64,000 nucleotides of DNA from Providencia sp. Its GTDB lineage: Bacteria; Pseudomonadota; Gammaproteobacteria; Enterobacterales; Enterobacteriaceae. Position numbers and translations under genes: made by a program. Where the stretch lies: contig NZ_DOEH01000032.1 of NCBI RefSeq assembly GCF_003533305.1, forward strand, positions 1 through 64,000, read 5' to 3'. Positions 9,120 through 18,354 of this stretch are shown here, piece by piece (the stretch's first letter is position 1; each line of letters opens with the position of its first letter). The notes under the pieces were generated by a model. The model saw nothing but the letters and a program-made list of their open reading frames with translations. It was not told the origin of the DNA and ran no database searches.

Positions 9120-10544
9120 CTAATCGCGCCTCTCTTCAATTAAGTAATGACATAAACGACCTAAAACTTTCATCGCCTGCTCAATACGCTCATTCCAGGT
9201 AAAAGATACATTAAGACGAAATGCATGATTAAACTGTTCACTCGTAGAAAACATGCTTCCCGGCGCAATACTAATACCTTCTTTAAGTGCAAGTTGATAT
9301 AAACGAAGTGCATTAAAGGGCGGTTCAAATTCTAACCAAAGAAAATACCCCCCTTTTGGCGTGTTCACCTTGACGGACGAAGGTAAATATTTCGCTATTG
9401 CACCCAACATTTGATGTTGACGTTGCTCCATTGTTTGGCGCAATTTTCGCAAATGATTATCGTATCCACCTTGCGTTAAATATTCAGCAATCGCAAGTTG
9501 TGTTGGCACGCTAGCTGATACGGTACTCATCATCTGTAAATGTTGAATTTTAGATGCATGATGCCCAGCAGCAACCCAACCTACTCGATAACCAGGTGCT
9601 AAACATTTTGAAAATGAAGAACAATGAAAAAAATTACCCTTGCTATCTAATGCTTTCGCAGGGATTGGCTGTTTATTACCGAAATAAAGCTCGCCATAAA
9701 CATCATCTTCAATTAATGAAATTTGACGTTTATTTAAAATATCCACCAATCGTTTTTTATTAGATTGTGGCATAGTGCCACCTAATGGATTTTGAAAGTG
9801 AGTCATTAACCAACATGCTTTAATCGGGTACTTATCAACAATATCCTCTAATGCGTCAAGATCGATACCAAATAAAGGATCTGTTTTGATTGCAATCGCT
9901 TTAAGTTTCAAACGTTCAATGGCTTGTAATGAGCCATAAAATGCAGGTGATTCAATAACAACCCAATCGCCAGGCTGCGTCACTGATTGTAAGCTCAATA
10001 CTAACGATTCCATTGCACCCGCAGTGATAACAATTTCATCAGGGGCGACATGAATACCTTGCATAGCATAACGTTGAGCTATATTACGTCGTAATTGTTC
10101 ATTTCCCGGTGGTAAATTAGCCGTGGTATTAAATTTTGCTAATCGCCTTGCTACCGACGCCAGAGATTTTGCTAATTTAGGATCATCTAATAGAGCAGGT
10201 TCTGGAAAAGCAGAGCCAAAAGCAATGATATCAGGATCTTTACAAGCCTGTAATACGCCAAAAATGGAAGCATTAATCTCTACATTCTCATTCAGATGTA
10301 GCCCTTTACCACCTTTTGCCGCAGCAAATGCATTATTACGGTTCGCGACGTAATAGCCCGATTGTGGACGCGCAACAACCCATCCTTGGCTTTCAAGGAG
10401 TTGGTACGCTTGTACAACGGTCATTAAACTCAGACCCGATTGTTTTACGCTTTCCCTAAGAGAAGGCAATCTATCCCCAACTTGCCAGATATTGTCTTCA
10501 ATTTGTTGACGAATTTGTGCTGCTAATTGTTCATATCTCGTCAT
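9120..10544 (-). CDS. ydcR: MocR-type GntR/aminotransferase regulator (YdcR)
   Basis: A 474-residue MocR regulator. Residues 1-70 are a GntR winged helix (GDRLPSLRESVKQSGLSLMTVVQAYQ), and the rest is a fold-type I PLP aminotransferase domain. Conserved blocks include FQNPLGG, IEDDVYGELYF and the PLP lysine in SSFSKCLAPGYRVGW. It aligns end to end in memory with E. coli YdcR. In this family the enzyme domain senses PLP or a PLP adduct and controls B6 or amino-acid genes; the target here is unknown. The gap to the divergent cioAB operon is 250 bases. Confidence 0.88.
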   Translation of the reverse strand: MTRYEQLAAQIRQQIEDNIWQVGDRLPSLRESVKQSGLSLMTVVQAYQLLESQGWVVARPQSGYYVANRNNAFAAAKGGKGLHLNENVEINASIFGVLQACKDPDIIAFGSAFPEPALLDDPKLAKSLASVARRLAKFNTTANLPPGNEQLRRNIAQRYAMQGIHVAPDEIVITAGAMESLVLSLQSVTQPGDWVVIESPAFYGSLQAIERLKLKAIAIKTDPLFGIDLDALEDIVDKYPIKACWLMTHFQNPLGGTMPQSNKKRLVDILNKRQISLIEDDVYGELYFGNKQPIPAKALDSKGNFFHCSSFSKCLAPGYRVGWVAAGHHASKIQHLQMMSTVSASVPTQLAIAEYLTQGGYDNHLRKLRQTMEQRQHQMLGAIAKYLPSSVKVNTPKGGYFLWLEFEPPFNALRLYQLALKEGISIAPGSMFSTSEQFNHAFRLNVSFTWNERIEQAMKVLGRLCHYLIEERRD

Positions 10545-10794
10545 CGTCGCCCCAACTGTTATAGTTAATGTCTCAATAATTGTTACTATTATAGCTTATC
10601 GTCTCATGTTCTACTAATCCACACTTTCACCTGACTTTTTTTAACTATAAGCACAAAACGTTTTGAATGAGGCTGTGCTTTTTTAACAGCCTAACGAATG
10701 CAATGAACCTTTATGCTAGGGATGAGCGACGACATTGCTAACGCAAACATTTTAAATGCCGCGTGCACATTACCAATACCTTTCAGGGGTCAAT

Positions 10795-12132
10795 ATGTTT
10801 GGACTTAGTGCGCTGGAGCTAGCCCGTATACAATTCGCTTTTACGGTCTCGTTCCATATTATCTTCCCAGCTATTACCATTGGGCTTGCTAGCTATTTAG
10901 CAGTGCTTCAAGGTTTATGGCTAAAAACTCGTGATACTGACTATATAAAACTGTTCCATTTTTGGTCAAAAGTTTTCGCTGTAAATTTCGGAATGGGTGT
11001 TGTTTCTGGATTGGTCATGGCATACCAATTTGGCACCAATTGGAGTTTCTTTTCCGATTTTGCAGGCAGTGTAACCGGACCATTATTAACCTATGAAGTT
11101 CTCACCGCCTTCTTCTTAGAAGCAGGTTTTCTCGGTGTAATGCTATTTGGCATGAATCGCGTTGGCGAAAAACTTCATTTCTTTGCAACCTGTATGGTGG
11201 CACTCGGAACGATAATTTCAACATTCTGGATATTGGCATCAAACAGTTTTATGCAAACACCACAAGGATTTGAAATTATTGATAATCGCATCGTTCCTGT
11301 AGATTGGATTGCGGTTATTTTTAACCCTTCATTCCCTTATCGCTTGCTGCACATGACAACAGCTGCATTCTTAGCTGCCGCCTTTTTTATTGGTGCATCC
11401 GCTGCATGGCACCTGCTAAAAGGCAACAAATCATCAGCAATGAAAAAAATGTTCTCCATGTCATTATGGCTGATCCTTGTATTAGCACCATTACAAGCAC
11501 TTATTGGTGATTTTCATGGTCTTAATACCCTAAAACATCAGCCCGTAAAAGTCGCTGCGATGGAAGGACATTGGGAAAATAAACCGGGTGAAGCAACACC
11601 GCTGATCCTATTTGGTATTCCAAATCAACAAACGGAAACCACAGACTACGCCATTAAAATACCTTATCTTGCTAGCCTTATTTTAACCCATAGTATTGAT
11701 AAACAAGTACCTGCGTTAAAAGAATATGCGCCAGAAGATAGACCAAATGTATTTATGGTGTTCTGGTCTTTCCGCGTAATGGTCGGTCTTGGTCTATTAA
11801 TGATAGCTGCTGGTGTGTGGAGTGTTTGGCTGCGTTATCGTAAAAATCTATATGAATCGAAAACATTTTTACGTTTTATGTTTGTCATGGCGCCATCTGG
11901 ACTCATCGCTATCCTAGCAGGTTGGTTTACGACTGAAATAGGAAGGCAACCTTGGGTAGTCTATGGATTACAGCGGACCTCTGATGCGGTAAGTGCTCAT
12001 GGGGAAATGCACATGAGCATTAGCCTAATCGCTTTCTTTGTGGTTTATGGCGGTGTTTTTGGAATTGGCTACATGTACATGATGAAATTAATTCGTAAAG
12101 GTATCGCGGAGGATCAACCCCATGGGCATTGA
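10795..12132 (+). CDS. cioA: Cytochrome bd-type quinol oxidase subunit I (CioA-like)
   Basis: A 445-residue, multi-helix haem protein of the CydA family. The conserved GRQPW motif, the haem-ligand histidine in VSFHIIFPA near the start and QFGTNW are present. The loop between helices 6 and 7 is short, as in cyanide-insensitive CioA oxidases and unlike E. coli CydA. The ATG at 10795 has AGGGGT upstream and gives the usual N-terminus MFGLSALELAR; an ATG 39 bases earlier is less likely. It is first of a three-gene operon and overlaps cioB by 11 bases. Confidence 0.9.
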   Translation: MFGLSALELARIQFAFTVSFHIIFPAITIGLASYLAVLQGLWLKTRDTDYIKLFHFWSKVFAVNFGMGVVSGLVMAYQFGTNWSFFSDFAGSVTGPLLTYEVLTAFFLEAGFLGVMLFGMNRVGEKLHFFATCMVALGTIISTFWILASNSFMQTPQGFEIIDNRIVPVDWIAVIFNPSFPYRLLHMTTAAFLAAAFFIGASAAWHLLKGNKSSAMKKMFSMSLWLILVLAPLQALIGDFHGLNTLKHQPVKVAAMEGHWENKPGEATPLILFGIPNQQTETTDYAIKIPYLASLILTHSIDKQVPALKEYAPEDRPNVFMVFWSFRVMVGLGLLMIAAGVWSVWLRYRKNLYESKTFLRFMFVMAPSGLIAILAGWFTTEIGRQPWVVYGLQRTSDAVSAHGEMHMSISLIAFFVVYGGVFGIGYMYMMKLIRKGIAEDQPHGH

Positions 12133-13132
12133 TTTACCACTTATTTGGTTTGTCATTATCGTATTTAGTATGTTGATGTATATCGTCATGGATGGATTCG
12201 ATTTAGGCATTGGTATTCTCTACCCTGCACTAAAAGATAATCAAGACCGTGACTTAATGATGAATAGCGTTGCGCCAGTGTGGGATGGCAATGAAACCTG
12301 GCTAGTTCTTGGCGGTGCTGCCTTATTTGGCGCTTTTCCATTGGCCTATGCAATTGTACTAGATGCGCTATCAATTCCCCTCACTTTCATGTTACTAGCG
12401 TTGATTTTCCGTGGCGTAGCATTTGAATTTCGCTTCAGAGCTGATGAATCTCATCGTCGTCATTGGGACCATGCTTTTATTTGGGGTTCGATTATTGCCA
12501 CTTTTATGCAAGGGATCGTTGTTGGCGCATTCATTCAGGGATTCCATGTCGAAAACCGCGTATTTATGGGTGGATATTTTGATTGGTTCTCACCATTCCC
12601 ATTATTTTGTGGTTTAGGTTTAGTTGTCGCTTATGCCCTACTTGCTTGTGGTTGGCTGATTATGAAAACTGAGGGGCATTTACGCCGTACAATGTACCGT
12701 GTTTTACGCCCATTAACCTTATTCATGGTTACAGTGATCGCGGCAATTAGTTTATGGACCCCCATTGTCAATGAGGCGGTGTTTGAACGTTGGTTTTCAT
12801 TGCCTAATCTGTTTTTCTTCTTACCAGTTCCATTATTGGTTATAACTTGTACATGGCTAATATTCAAAAGCGCAAAGCGTCAACAACATGACAGCATTCC
12901 TTTTTTAGCCGCATTACTATTGATTTTCCTTGGTTTTACAGGTTTAGGTATTAGTATTTGGCCAAATCTTATTCCACCAGCAATTAGTTTCCGTGATGCA
13001 GCAGGGCCATCAGAAAGCCTAGGCTTTATGCTAGTCGGCGCATTATTTATTATTCCTGTTATTTTGGTTTACACCTATTGGAGTTACTATGTCTTCAGAG
13101 GAAAAATTACCCCAGATCAAGGCTACCACTGA
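12122..13132 (+). CDS. cioB: Cytochrome bd-type quinol oxidase subunit II (CioB-like)
   Basis: A 336-residue CydB-family membrane protein. The start DLPLIWFVIIVFSMLMYIVMDGFDLGIG and the WDGNETWLVLGG motif are typical. It forms the two-subunit core of the terminal oxidase with the upstream product. Its start overlaps cioA (GGAGG upstream within cioA) and its last 44 bases overlap the small third gene, which points to translational coupling. Confidence 0.92.
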   Translation: MGIDLPLIWFVIIVFSMLMYIVMDGFDLGIGILYPALKDNQDRDLMMNSVAPVWDGNETWLVLGGAALFGAFPLAYAIVLDALSIPLTFMLLALIFRGVAFEFRFRADESHRRHWDHAFIWGSIIATFMQGIVVGAFIQGFHVENRVFMGGYFDWFSPFPLFCGLGLVVAYALLACGWLIMKTEGHLRRTMYRVLRPLTLFMVTVIAAISLWTPIVNEAVFERWFSLPNLFFFLPVPLLVITCTWLIFKSAKRQQHDSIPFLAALLLIFLGFTGLGISIWPNLIPPAISFRDAAGPSESLGFMLVGALFIIPVILVYTYWSYYVFRGKITPDQGYH

Positions 13133-13268
13133 TAATCTAGTCATCTCCCCCTGGTGGAAGAAACTGGGCTGGTTGGTGGCAATTTGGCTAGGCAGTGTAT
13201 TAGCACTATTTGCATTTTCTTCCGCATTTAGATTACTGATGACCGCCGCTGGAATGAAAGTAAAATAA
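13089..13268 (+). CDS. DUF2474-type small third oxidase protein
   Basis: A 59-residue protein that starts inside cioB (44-base overlap). It has a polar N-terminus, the sequence PWWKKLGWLVAIWLGSVLAL and a single membrane helix, ending in RLLMTAAG. This is the pattern of DUF2474 proteins found after cioAB in proteobacteria; they are similar in size and position to CydX, which stabilises E. coli cytochrome bd. A terminator follows 12 bases after the stop. Its role as a CydX equivalent is inference. Confidence 0.8.
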   Translation: MSSEEKLPQIKATTDNLVISPWWKKLGWLVAIWLGSVLALFAFSSAFRLLMTAAGMKVK

Positions 13269-13279
13269 ATATTCCTGAT

Positions 13280-13313
13280 AAATACCGCACTGATAAAAGG
13301 TGCGGTATTTTTA
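13280..13313 (+). terminator. Terminator of the cioAB operon
   Basis: AAATACCGCAC and GTGCGGTATTT form an 11-bp stem with a short loop, followed by T-rich sequence. Confidence 0.85.
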
Positions 13314-13374
13314 TCTGAAAATACATATAGTTCTTTTTTAATTTGAATGGTTATACTATTTCAATTCATGATAT

Positions 13375-13393
13375 GATAATGATAACAATTACC
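13375..13393 (+). promoter_or_regulatory. Fur box
   Basis: GATAATGATAACAATTACC matches the Fur consensus at 16 of 19 positions and lies 37 bases before the siderophore-interacting protein gene. Confidence 0.75.
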
Positions 13394-13430
13394 ATATAAT
13401 AATATTATCATTTGAAAAAGGAGACCGTCC

Positions 13431-14270
13431 GTGGCTACAGAAAACCCCGTCGAAAAAAATATATACCGCCCGGCGCCACCACAGCTCATTCAAGTTAAAT
13501 CCATTATTGATGTAAGCCCTTCAATCCGCAGCATTACCTTCACGGGTGAAAAATTAGCAAACTACCCGACAGATTGTGAAGGTGGACACCTTAAAATTTT
13601 TCTTGCCCCCGATTTAAAAAGCAAACCGACATTACCTGTCTTAACAGAAAAAGGTCGCAGTTGGCCAGAAAATGAACCTCGCCCTCTCGTACGCACTTAT
13701 ACCGTTCGGGCCATTCGTCCACAAGTTAGTGAAATTGATATTGAATTTGCAATGCATGATGGCGCTACTGGCCCTGCATATCTTTTTGCCCGTGATGCTA
13801 AACCGGGAAATTGGATGGGAATAAGCAATCCTGGTGGGCCAGATCCACTATTACCGATTAAATCTCAATATTTTATGGCTGGCGACTCAAGTTCTTTGCC
13901 TGCTATCGCATCGTTACTAGAGAAAATGCCTGCTAATGCACAAGGAAAAGTTGTTTTACGTCTCGACAGTCAAGGAGATGTACGTGAATTAACCAAACCT
14001 GCCGCTGTTGAAGTGATTTGGATTTGTGGCAATATCAGTAAAACAGCTGAGCTAATTAGTACATTTAAATCATGGGATATTCCCACTTGTGATGCTGCAT
14101 TTTGGATCGCAGGTGAAGACCAAATTATTCGTGAGTTACGCCGTTTTATTAGGCGCGAAAAAGGGTTTGGTCGTGATGATATTTACGCTATTCCATACTG
14201 GCGCCATGGTTATGATGAAGAAGGTTATCACAACCAACGTCATGAAGTTATGGATAACCCTGACGACTAG
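13431..14270 (+). CDS. Siderophore-interacting FAD-binding protein (SIP/ViuB family)
   Basis: A 279-residue cytoplasmic flavoprotein that reduces Fe(III) from imported siderophores. It has the family's FAD-binding R-x-Y-T-V-R block (RTYTVRAIRPQ, about residue 84), an acidic HDGATGPA region, a PGNWMGISNPGG loop and the NAD(P)H-binding AGDSSSLPAI motif. The start is GTG with AAGGAG seven bases before it. The Fur box upstream links it to the FecA-like receptor operon 5 kb to the left. Confidence 0.87.
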   Translation: MATENPVEKNIYRPAPPQLIQVKSIIDVSPSIRSITFTGEKLANYPTDCEGGHLKIFLAPDLKSKPTLPVLTEKGRSWPENEPRPLVRTYTVRAIRPQVSEIDIEFAMHDGATGPAYLFARDAKPGNWMGISNPGGPDPLLPIKSQYFMAGDSSSLPAIASLLEKMPANAQGKVVLRLDSQGDVRELTKPAAVEVIWICGNISKTAELISTFKSWDIPTCDAAFWIAGEDQIIRELRRFIRREKGFGRDDIYAIPYWRHGYDEEGYHNQRHEVMDNPDD

Positions 14271-14417
14271 CCTACATCAATTTAACGTATCAATTAATCG
14301 GCCGTGTTTATCTCGGTCGATTATCTTTCATTATCTTCTAACTCTATTTTAATCCAAATCTATTCTTCCCTATTTTAATTCAATAGCCATTTCATCAATA
14401 AAAAACTTTCCTTATAC

Positions 14418-14441
14418 GTAATTGTTATGTTATAACGTTTC
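14418..14441 (+). promoter_or_regulatory. Zur box
   Basis: The palindrome-like GTTATGTTATAAC core with flanking AATT and GTTTC fits the Zur consensus GAAATGTTATANTATAACATTTC. It lies about 50 bases before zinT, a known Zur target. Confidence 0.7.
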
Positions 14442-14491
14442 AATTGATTATCAACATAACAAAATCATTTCAATAGACGGGGAAAATATCA

Positions 14492-15145
14492 GTGCCTAAA
14501 AATAAACTGTTAAATATCACACTAAGTGTCTCTCTAGCCCTTGGTAGTTTTAGTGTATTTGGTCATGGATCACATAGTCATACACATCCTCAATCTGAAA
14601 AGGCGATACAGGCATCGAAAGGAATTTTTGAAGAAAGTGATGTAAAGGATAGGCAATTAAGTGACTGGCAAGGTGTCTGGGAGTCAGTCAACCCATTACT
14701 ACTTAATGGAAAACTTGACCCTGTTTTAGAACTCAAAGCAAAAAATAATAAAGACAAAAGCGTTGAGGAATATCGTCAATATTATAAGCAAGGTTATGCA
14801 ACAGATATCAGTAATATCGGCATTGAAAATAACGTCATTGAATTTACCGAGAACGGTGTAATAAATTCATGCCATTATACTTATTCAGGGTATAAAATAC
14901 TTAATTATATCTCTGGTAAAAAAGGGGTGCGCTACCTATTTGAATGCCAAGATGCAAATTCAAAAGCGCCTAAATATATTCAATTTAGCGATCATATTAT
15001 TGAGCCTCAGCAATCAGGTCATTTCCATCTTTATATGGGAAATGAATCACAAGAAAAATTATTAAATCAGCTTGATAATTGGCCAACTTACTACCCCTAC
15101 TCTCTTACGGATGAACAAATTGTTCATGAGATGCTATATCATTAA
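14492..15145 (+). CDS. zinT: Periplasmic zinc/cadmium-binding protein ZinT
   Basis: A 217-residue ZinT (YodA) protein, made under zinc starvation to pass zinc to ZnuA. It has a signal peptide ending near VFG, then a histidine-rich stretch (HGSHSHTH), LSDWQGVWESVNPLL, and the C-terminal metal-binding histidines in SGHFHLYMG and NWPTYYP. The start is GTG with GGGG upstream. A Zur box precedes it, and a stem-loop terminator follows. Confidence 0.92.
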   Translation: MPKNKLLNITLSVSLALGSFSVFGHGSHSHTHPQSEKAIQASKGIFEESDVKDRQLSDWQGVWESVNPLLLNGKLDPVLELKAKNNKDKSVEEYRQYYKQGYATDISNIGIENNVIEFTENGVINSCHYTYSGYKILNYISGKKGVRYLFECQDANSKAPKYIQFSDHIIEPQQSGHFHLYMGNESQEKLLNQLDNWPTYYPYSLTDEQIVHEMLYH

Positions 15146-15166
15146 TTAAGCAACACCCCATAATAA

Positions 15167-15197
15167 ATATGCCCCTATTTATTTACTAGGGGCATAT
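15167..15197. terminator. Bidirectional terminator between zinT and phoH
   Basis: ATATGCCCCT pairs with AGGGGCATAT around an 11-base loop between two converging genes. The flanks are A/T-rich on both sides. Confidence 0.7.
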
Positions 15198-15237
15198 AAA
15201 ACTAAAACGCTGCTGTAGTAGATTAGATCGTTATAAA

Positions 15238-16023
15238 TTAGTTGTTATAAGCTAATAACGCCTTATGACAAAGTTGCGATCTGACGCAATCATCAATAGT
15301 GAAGTTCACCATCGATACCATTTCATCACTGCTAAAACGTTGCAATGCATCAGCAAGCCCCGATGATACACCTTCAGGTAAATCACATTGAGTCACATCG
15401 CCGTTTACAATTACCGTTACGTTCTCTCCCAATCGAGTTAAAAACATTTTCATTTGGGTCACAGTGACGTTTTGTGCTTCATCTAAAATCACTATCGCAT
15501 TTTCAAACGTTCGCCCTCGCATATAGGCAAAGGGAGAAATTTCTACTTTAGCAATTTCAGGGCGTAAACAATATTGTAAAAATGAAGTTCCTAATCTTTT
15601 CACCAGAACGTCATATACAGGGCGAAAATAAGGTGCAAATTTTTCGGCCATATCCCCCGGTAAAAAACCGAGATCTTCTTCGGCCTGCAAAACGGGTCTC
15701 GTGACAATAATTTTACTGATGTCCTTATTAATCAGTGCATCTGCCGCCAATGCAGTACTGATATAAGTTTTACCACAACCAGCTTCACCATTTGCAAAGA
15801 TCAGCTGCTTATGTTTAATCGAATTAATATAGAGCTTTTGCGCTTCATTCCGTGGAATTATTGGGCTACCATCACGGCGTTCTTTTGCCATACCAATAGG
15901 CTCAATGCCTGTGAAATCAGCAAAAGAAGTGACGTTATTCATATCAAACCTACCTGAACGTTCTTTACGTGATGTACGTTTTGTTTCGCGACGTGCCTTT
16001 ATTGCAGCTTTTTGTCTACTCAT
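15238..16023 (-). CDS. phoH: PhoH, phosphate-starvation ATPase
   Basis: A 261-residue PhoH ATPase. The Walker A motif is GEAGCGKTY (about residue 79), Walker B is VILDEAQNV, and the N-terminal arginine/lysine-rich stretch is as in E. coli PhoH. E. coli phoH is a Pho-regulon member; the same control is supported here by a Pho box at 16282-16299. The long leader between that box and the gene contains a 54-codon ORF with a terminator inside it. Cellular role is linked to RNA metabolism in this family but not firmly known. Confidence 0.93.
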   Translation of the reverse strand: MSRQKAAIKARRETKRTSRKERSGRFDMNNVTSFADFTGIEPIGMAKERRDGSPIIPRNEAQKLYINSIKHKQLIFANGEAGCGKTYISTALAADALINKDISKIIVTRPVLQAEEDLGFLPGDMAEKFAPYFRPVYDVLVKRLGTSFLQYCLRPEIAKVEISPFAYMRGRTFENAIVILDEAQNVTVTQMKMFLTRLGENVTVIVNGDVTQCDLPEGVSSGLADALQRFSSDEMVSMVNFTIDDCVRSQLCHKALLAYNN

Positions 16024-16073
16024 AATATTAATCCTTTCATGTATCAGTGATAGTCAATTCAAATGGTGAACGA

Positions 16074-16238
16074 TTAAAAACACTGAGGAGCTCCCTTCAA
16101 GCTCATGATGTAAGACATAGAGTTTAAAAAAACCAGTTTGCAGATAATAAAAAAACCGGTTAACAATCTCACCATGACAATTCCATGATGGAGTGATAAC
16201 CGGTCTTGCTTGTTAGCTAACAAATACCTAGTTTCCAT
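16074..16238 (-). CDS. Possible phoH leader ORF (54 residues)
   Basis: A 54-codon ORF begins at an ATG preceded by AAGGAG at good spacing and ends 50 bases before phoH. The product starts METRYLLANKQDRL and has a hydrophobic middle (LLTGFFIICKLVFL). Codons about 10-29 overlap a rho-independent terminator stem, so the ORF and the hairpin cannot both be used freely. This looks like a leader-peptide attenuator between the Pho box and phoH. I do not recognise the peptide. Confidence 0.45.
   Translation of the reverse strand: METRYLLANKQDRLSLHHGIVMVRLLTGFFIICKLVFLNSMSYIMSLKGAPQCF
16151..16206 (-). terminator. phoH: Terminator-like hairpin in the phoH leader
   Basis: On the minus strand ACCGGTTA and TAACCGGT close a stem with further inner pairing (CCAT/ATGG), followed at once by seven T residues. 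It lies between the Pho-regulated promoter region and phoH, so it would cut transcription unless relieved. Confidence 0.65.
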
Positions 16239-16281
16239 TAGTTTCTCCTTGAAGGTGATACCCGTAAACTAAAGAATCTGT

Positions 16282-16299
16282 ATGACATTACTATGACAA
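16282..16299 (-). promoter_or_regulatory. Pho box
   Basis: TTGTCATAGTAATGTCAT holds two copies close to CTGTCAT spaced 11 bases apart, the PhoB binding pattern. It is upstream of the phoH leader ORF on the same strand, in keeping with the known PhoB control of phoH. Confidence 0.7.
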
Positions 16300-16612
16300 A
16301 ATAAATTTTTTTATCACAAAATACTGGCTTAACGATTATTTAACTGAAACATAAGCCACAGTACGCATTGATTATAAATATAGCGCAATATATTTTTTTA
16401 ATGCAACATTTTTTTAACAAAAAAACATTATTTATGTTCATATAAAGCTTAATCGTTCAAATAAAATACATAAATAATAGCTAGATTAAAAAATGTCTAT
16501 TGTTTGACAGCGCTATGAAGTAAATAAAAGATAACAAATCGAATACCTAAGCTGATTAATGCGCCTAGGTAATTTTATCTATTACCTACTTATATTTTTT
16601 ATAACGTCACTA
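16300..16612. other. AT-rich gap between the phoH promoter and endA
   Basis: Very AT-rich, no gene seen. It probably holds the far upstream promoter region of phoH and the 3' end of endA transcripts. Confidence 0.5.
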
Positions 16613-17596
16613 TTAACGCGGTTTACAATTACCTGCTAATTGATATCCTGCTTTTTGTGCCGCTAATTCGTTATCAAATAATACCGCATTTTCCTCAGCT
16701 GTTGTTTTAAAGCCACCACAATGAGACAAATGGTATTTTTTTGAGTTTTGATTTCCTTTCACTTGATTATTTTGTGGACTAACTTTATTAAGTTGAGTTG
16801 TCTTGGGCTTTGCAGTCACTAACGTATTTTTCACGCCTTCACCACTATTTTTATGCCCAATTGACCATATTTTATCGCCTGTTACAAAGCCATTATGATG
16901 CCCCATAACTTTTGCAATGCGCGCATCTCGCAGCTTTTCCCATTGATTAACAGGATATTGATTATTCCATGCCATTAATAATTGCTGTTGTTGCCGTGAC
17001 ATAGATAAATTATAGCGATCATGCATATAAAAATAGACCCGTGCGACTTGCCCTTTCACTTCATCACGTGGCTCAAATACTTTTTCTTTAAAATCAACTC
17101 GACTACGACACATTCCATACGGATACGATACATTCGTCGCTAATTGTGCAAAACTAAAATTACTGCGATCACCATTAACCTCACCGATTGAAGGTGCCAG
17201 ATTATACATATCCGCCTCCATTTGACGGAAAGTCTCATCAGTAGATACACAATTTTTACGTCCACCATTTTGCCAACACTGTCTTTGATGACCGAATACC
17301 CACGCAGGGACAATATGTTCCCATTCTATTCGTTGAGCACGGCTTTGCTGTTTACGTACCTGATAACCACAAGACGCTAAATCGACTTGTCCGCCACTTT
17401 TTCCGACCCACTCCCACTGACAGCCACAATACAAAGTACCTTCCCCTTGATTATGTTGATCAAAATACACTTTAGTTTTACTTAAAACTTTAGCGTCAGT
17501 GAACGAACTCGGGGCTGCATTCAAAGAAAATGAAAATAAAAACAATAAGATAGATAGCCCCGTATTGAGGCATTTAAGCAAACTCAGCTGTTTCAA
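16613..17596 (-). CDS. endA: EndA-type endonuclease I with an extra C-terminal domain
   Basis: A 327-residue secreted nuclease. A signal peptide (to about NAAPSS) is followed by the endonuclease I domain with the His-metal core [20 protein letters not shown] and the later [15 protein letters not shown] region. E. coli EndA is 235 residues; here about 90 extra residues follow. Their end ([10 protein letters not shown], then [20 protein letters not shown]) resembles the small zinc-binding domain of Ada, with cysteines at the expected spacing. The role of this tail, perhaps DNA binding, is inferred. The gene stands alone. Confidence 0.88.
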   Translation of the reverse strand: MKQLSLLKCLNTGLSILLFLFSFSLNAAPSSFTDAKVLSKTKVYFDQHNQGEGTLYCGCQWEWVGKSGGQVDLASCGYQVRKQQSRAQRIEWEHIVPAWVFGHQRQCWQNGGRKNCVSTDETFRQMEADMYNLAPSIGEVNGDRSNFSFAQLATNVSYPYGMCRSRVDFKEKVFEPRDEVKGQVARVYFYMHDRYNLSMSRQQQQLLMAWNNQYPVNQWEKLRDARIAKVMGHHNGFVTGDKIWSIGHKNSGEGVKNTLVTAKPKTTQLNKVSPQNNQVKGNQNSKKYHLSHCGGFKTTAEENAVLFDNELAAQKAGYQLAGNCKPR

Positions 17597-17889
17597 AATA
17601 ACACCATTAATCAGAAAAAAAGCAAATAATTAAGTTGAAGCGTTACATTTTCATATAACAATACAACGACTGCCATAAGATAAACGCTATTTTTATGAAA
17701 TATAAGCTTTTTTGATATTAATGGATACTCAATTTTATTAAATAAAATACACTCTCAGAATATGTCCATCTTAAATAGAAAAAGTAAATCAGTATTGTAA
17801 ATAGAATACATAACAGCCTAACTAAAAATAAAACAAGACCGTAAGACTTCTAAATGTTTAATATAAATTGATATTTATAAGCATAAAAA
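17597..17889. other. Intergenic gap between endA and yjjB
   Basis: About 290 AT-rich bases containing the endA promoter region. I see no gene or clear site. Confidence 0.4.
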
Positions 17890-18354
17890 TCATACGCTTG
17901 GTCTTTTACGATATATCCACAAACCCGGAAGCGATATTCCAATTGATAGCGCTCCTACAATAAACGAGGCATTCAAAAAGTTAGTAACTAATGTTTCAAC
18001 AAGTTCAGGGCTATAGCCAAAATGTGATATTTTAACCACCGAAATCATCGCTACATAGGCACTTATCCCTGGAAACATAGGTATAACAGCAGCGACGGTA
18101 AAAACTTTTGGGTGCGCAAGCCACCATCGAGACCACTGAATACCAATCATTCCAACGAGAATTGCTGACAAAAAACTCGCCCACTCAATGTGCAACCCTA
18201 AGGTCATTAGCACCATTCTTGAACCGTGGCCAATCGCACCGAGCAACGCGCAATATTTTAAGGCTCTAATTGGCACATTAAATACCATAGCAAAACCAAC
18301 TGCGGGTATTGCTGCCAAGAACATATCAGCCAATAATGCAAAAATGAAATTCAT
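17890..18354 (-). CDS. yjjB: YjjB, succinate/threonine-serine exporter small subunit
   Basis: A 154-residue membrane protein with about four helices, matching E. coli YjjB ([59 protein letters not shown]). I chose the ATG at 18354: it overlaps the yjjP stop as ATGA and has AAGGGA six bases upstream. YjjP and YjjB together form a ThrE-like exporter; E. coli YjjPB exports succinate. Confidence 0.88.
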   Translation of the reverse strand: MNFIFALLADMFLAAIPAVGFAMVFNVPIRALKYCALLGAIGHGSRMVLMTLGLHIEWASFLSAILVGMIGIQWSRWWLAHPKVFTVAAVIPMFPGISAYVAMISVVKISHFGYSPELVETLVTNFLNASFIVGALSIGISLPGLWIYRKRPSV

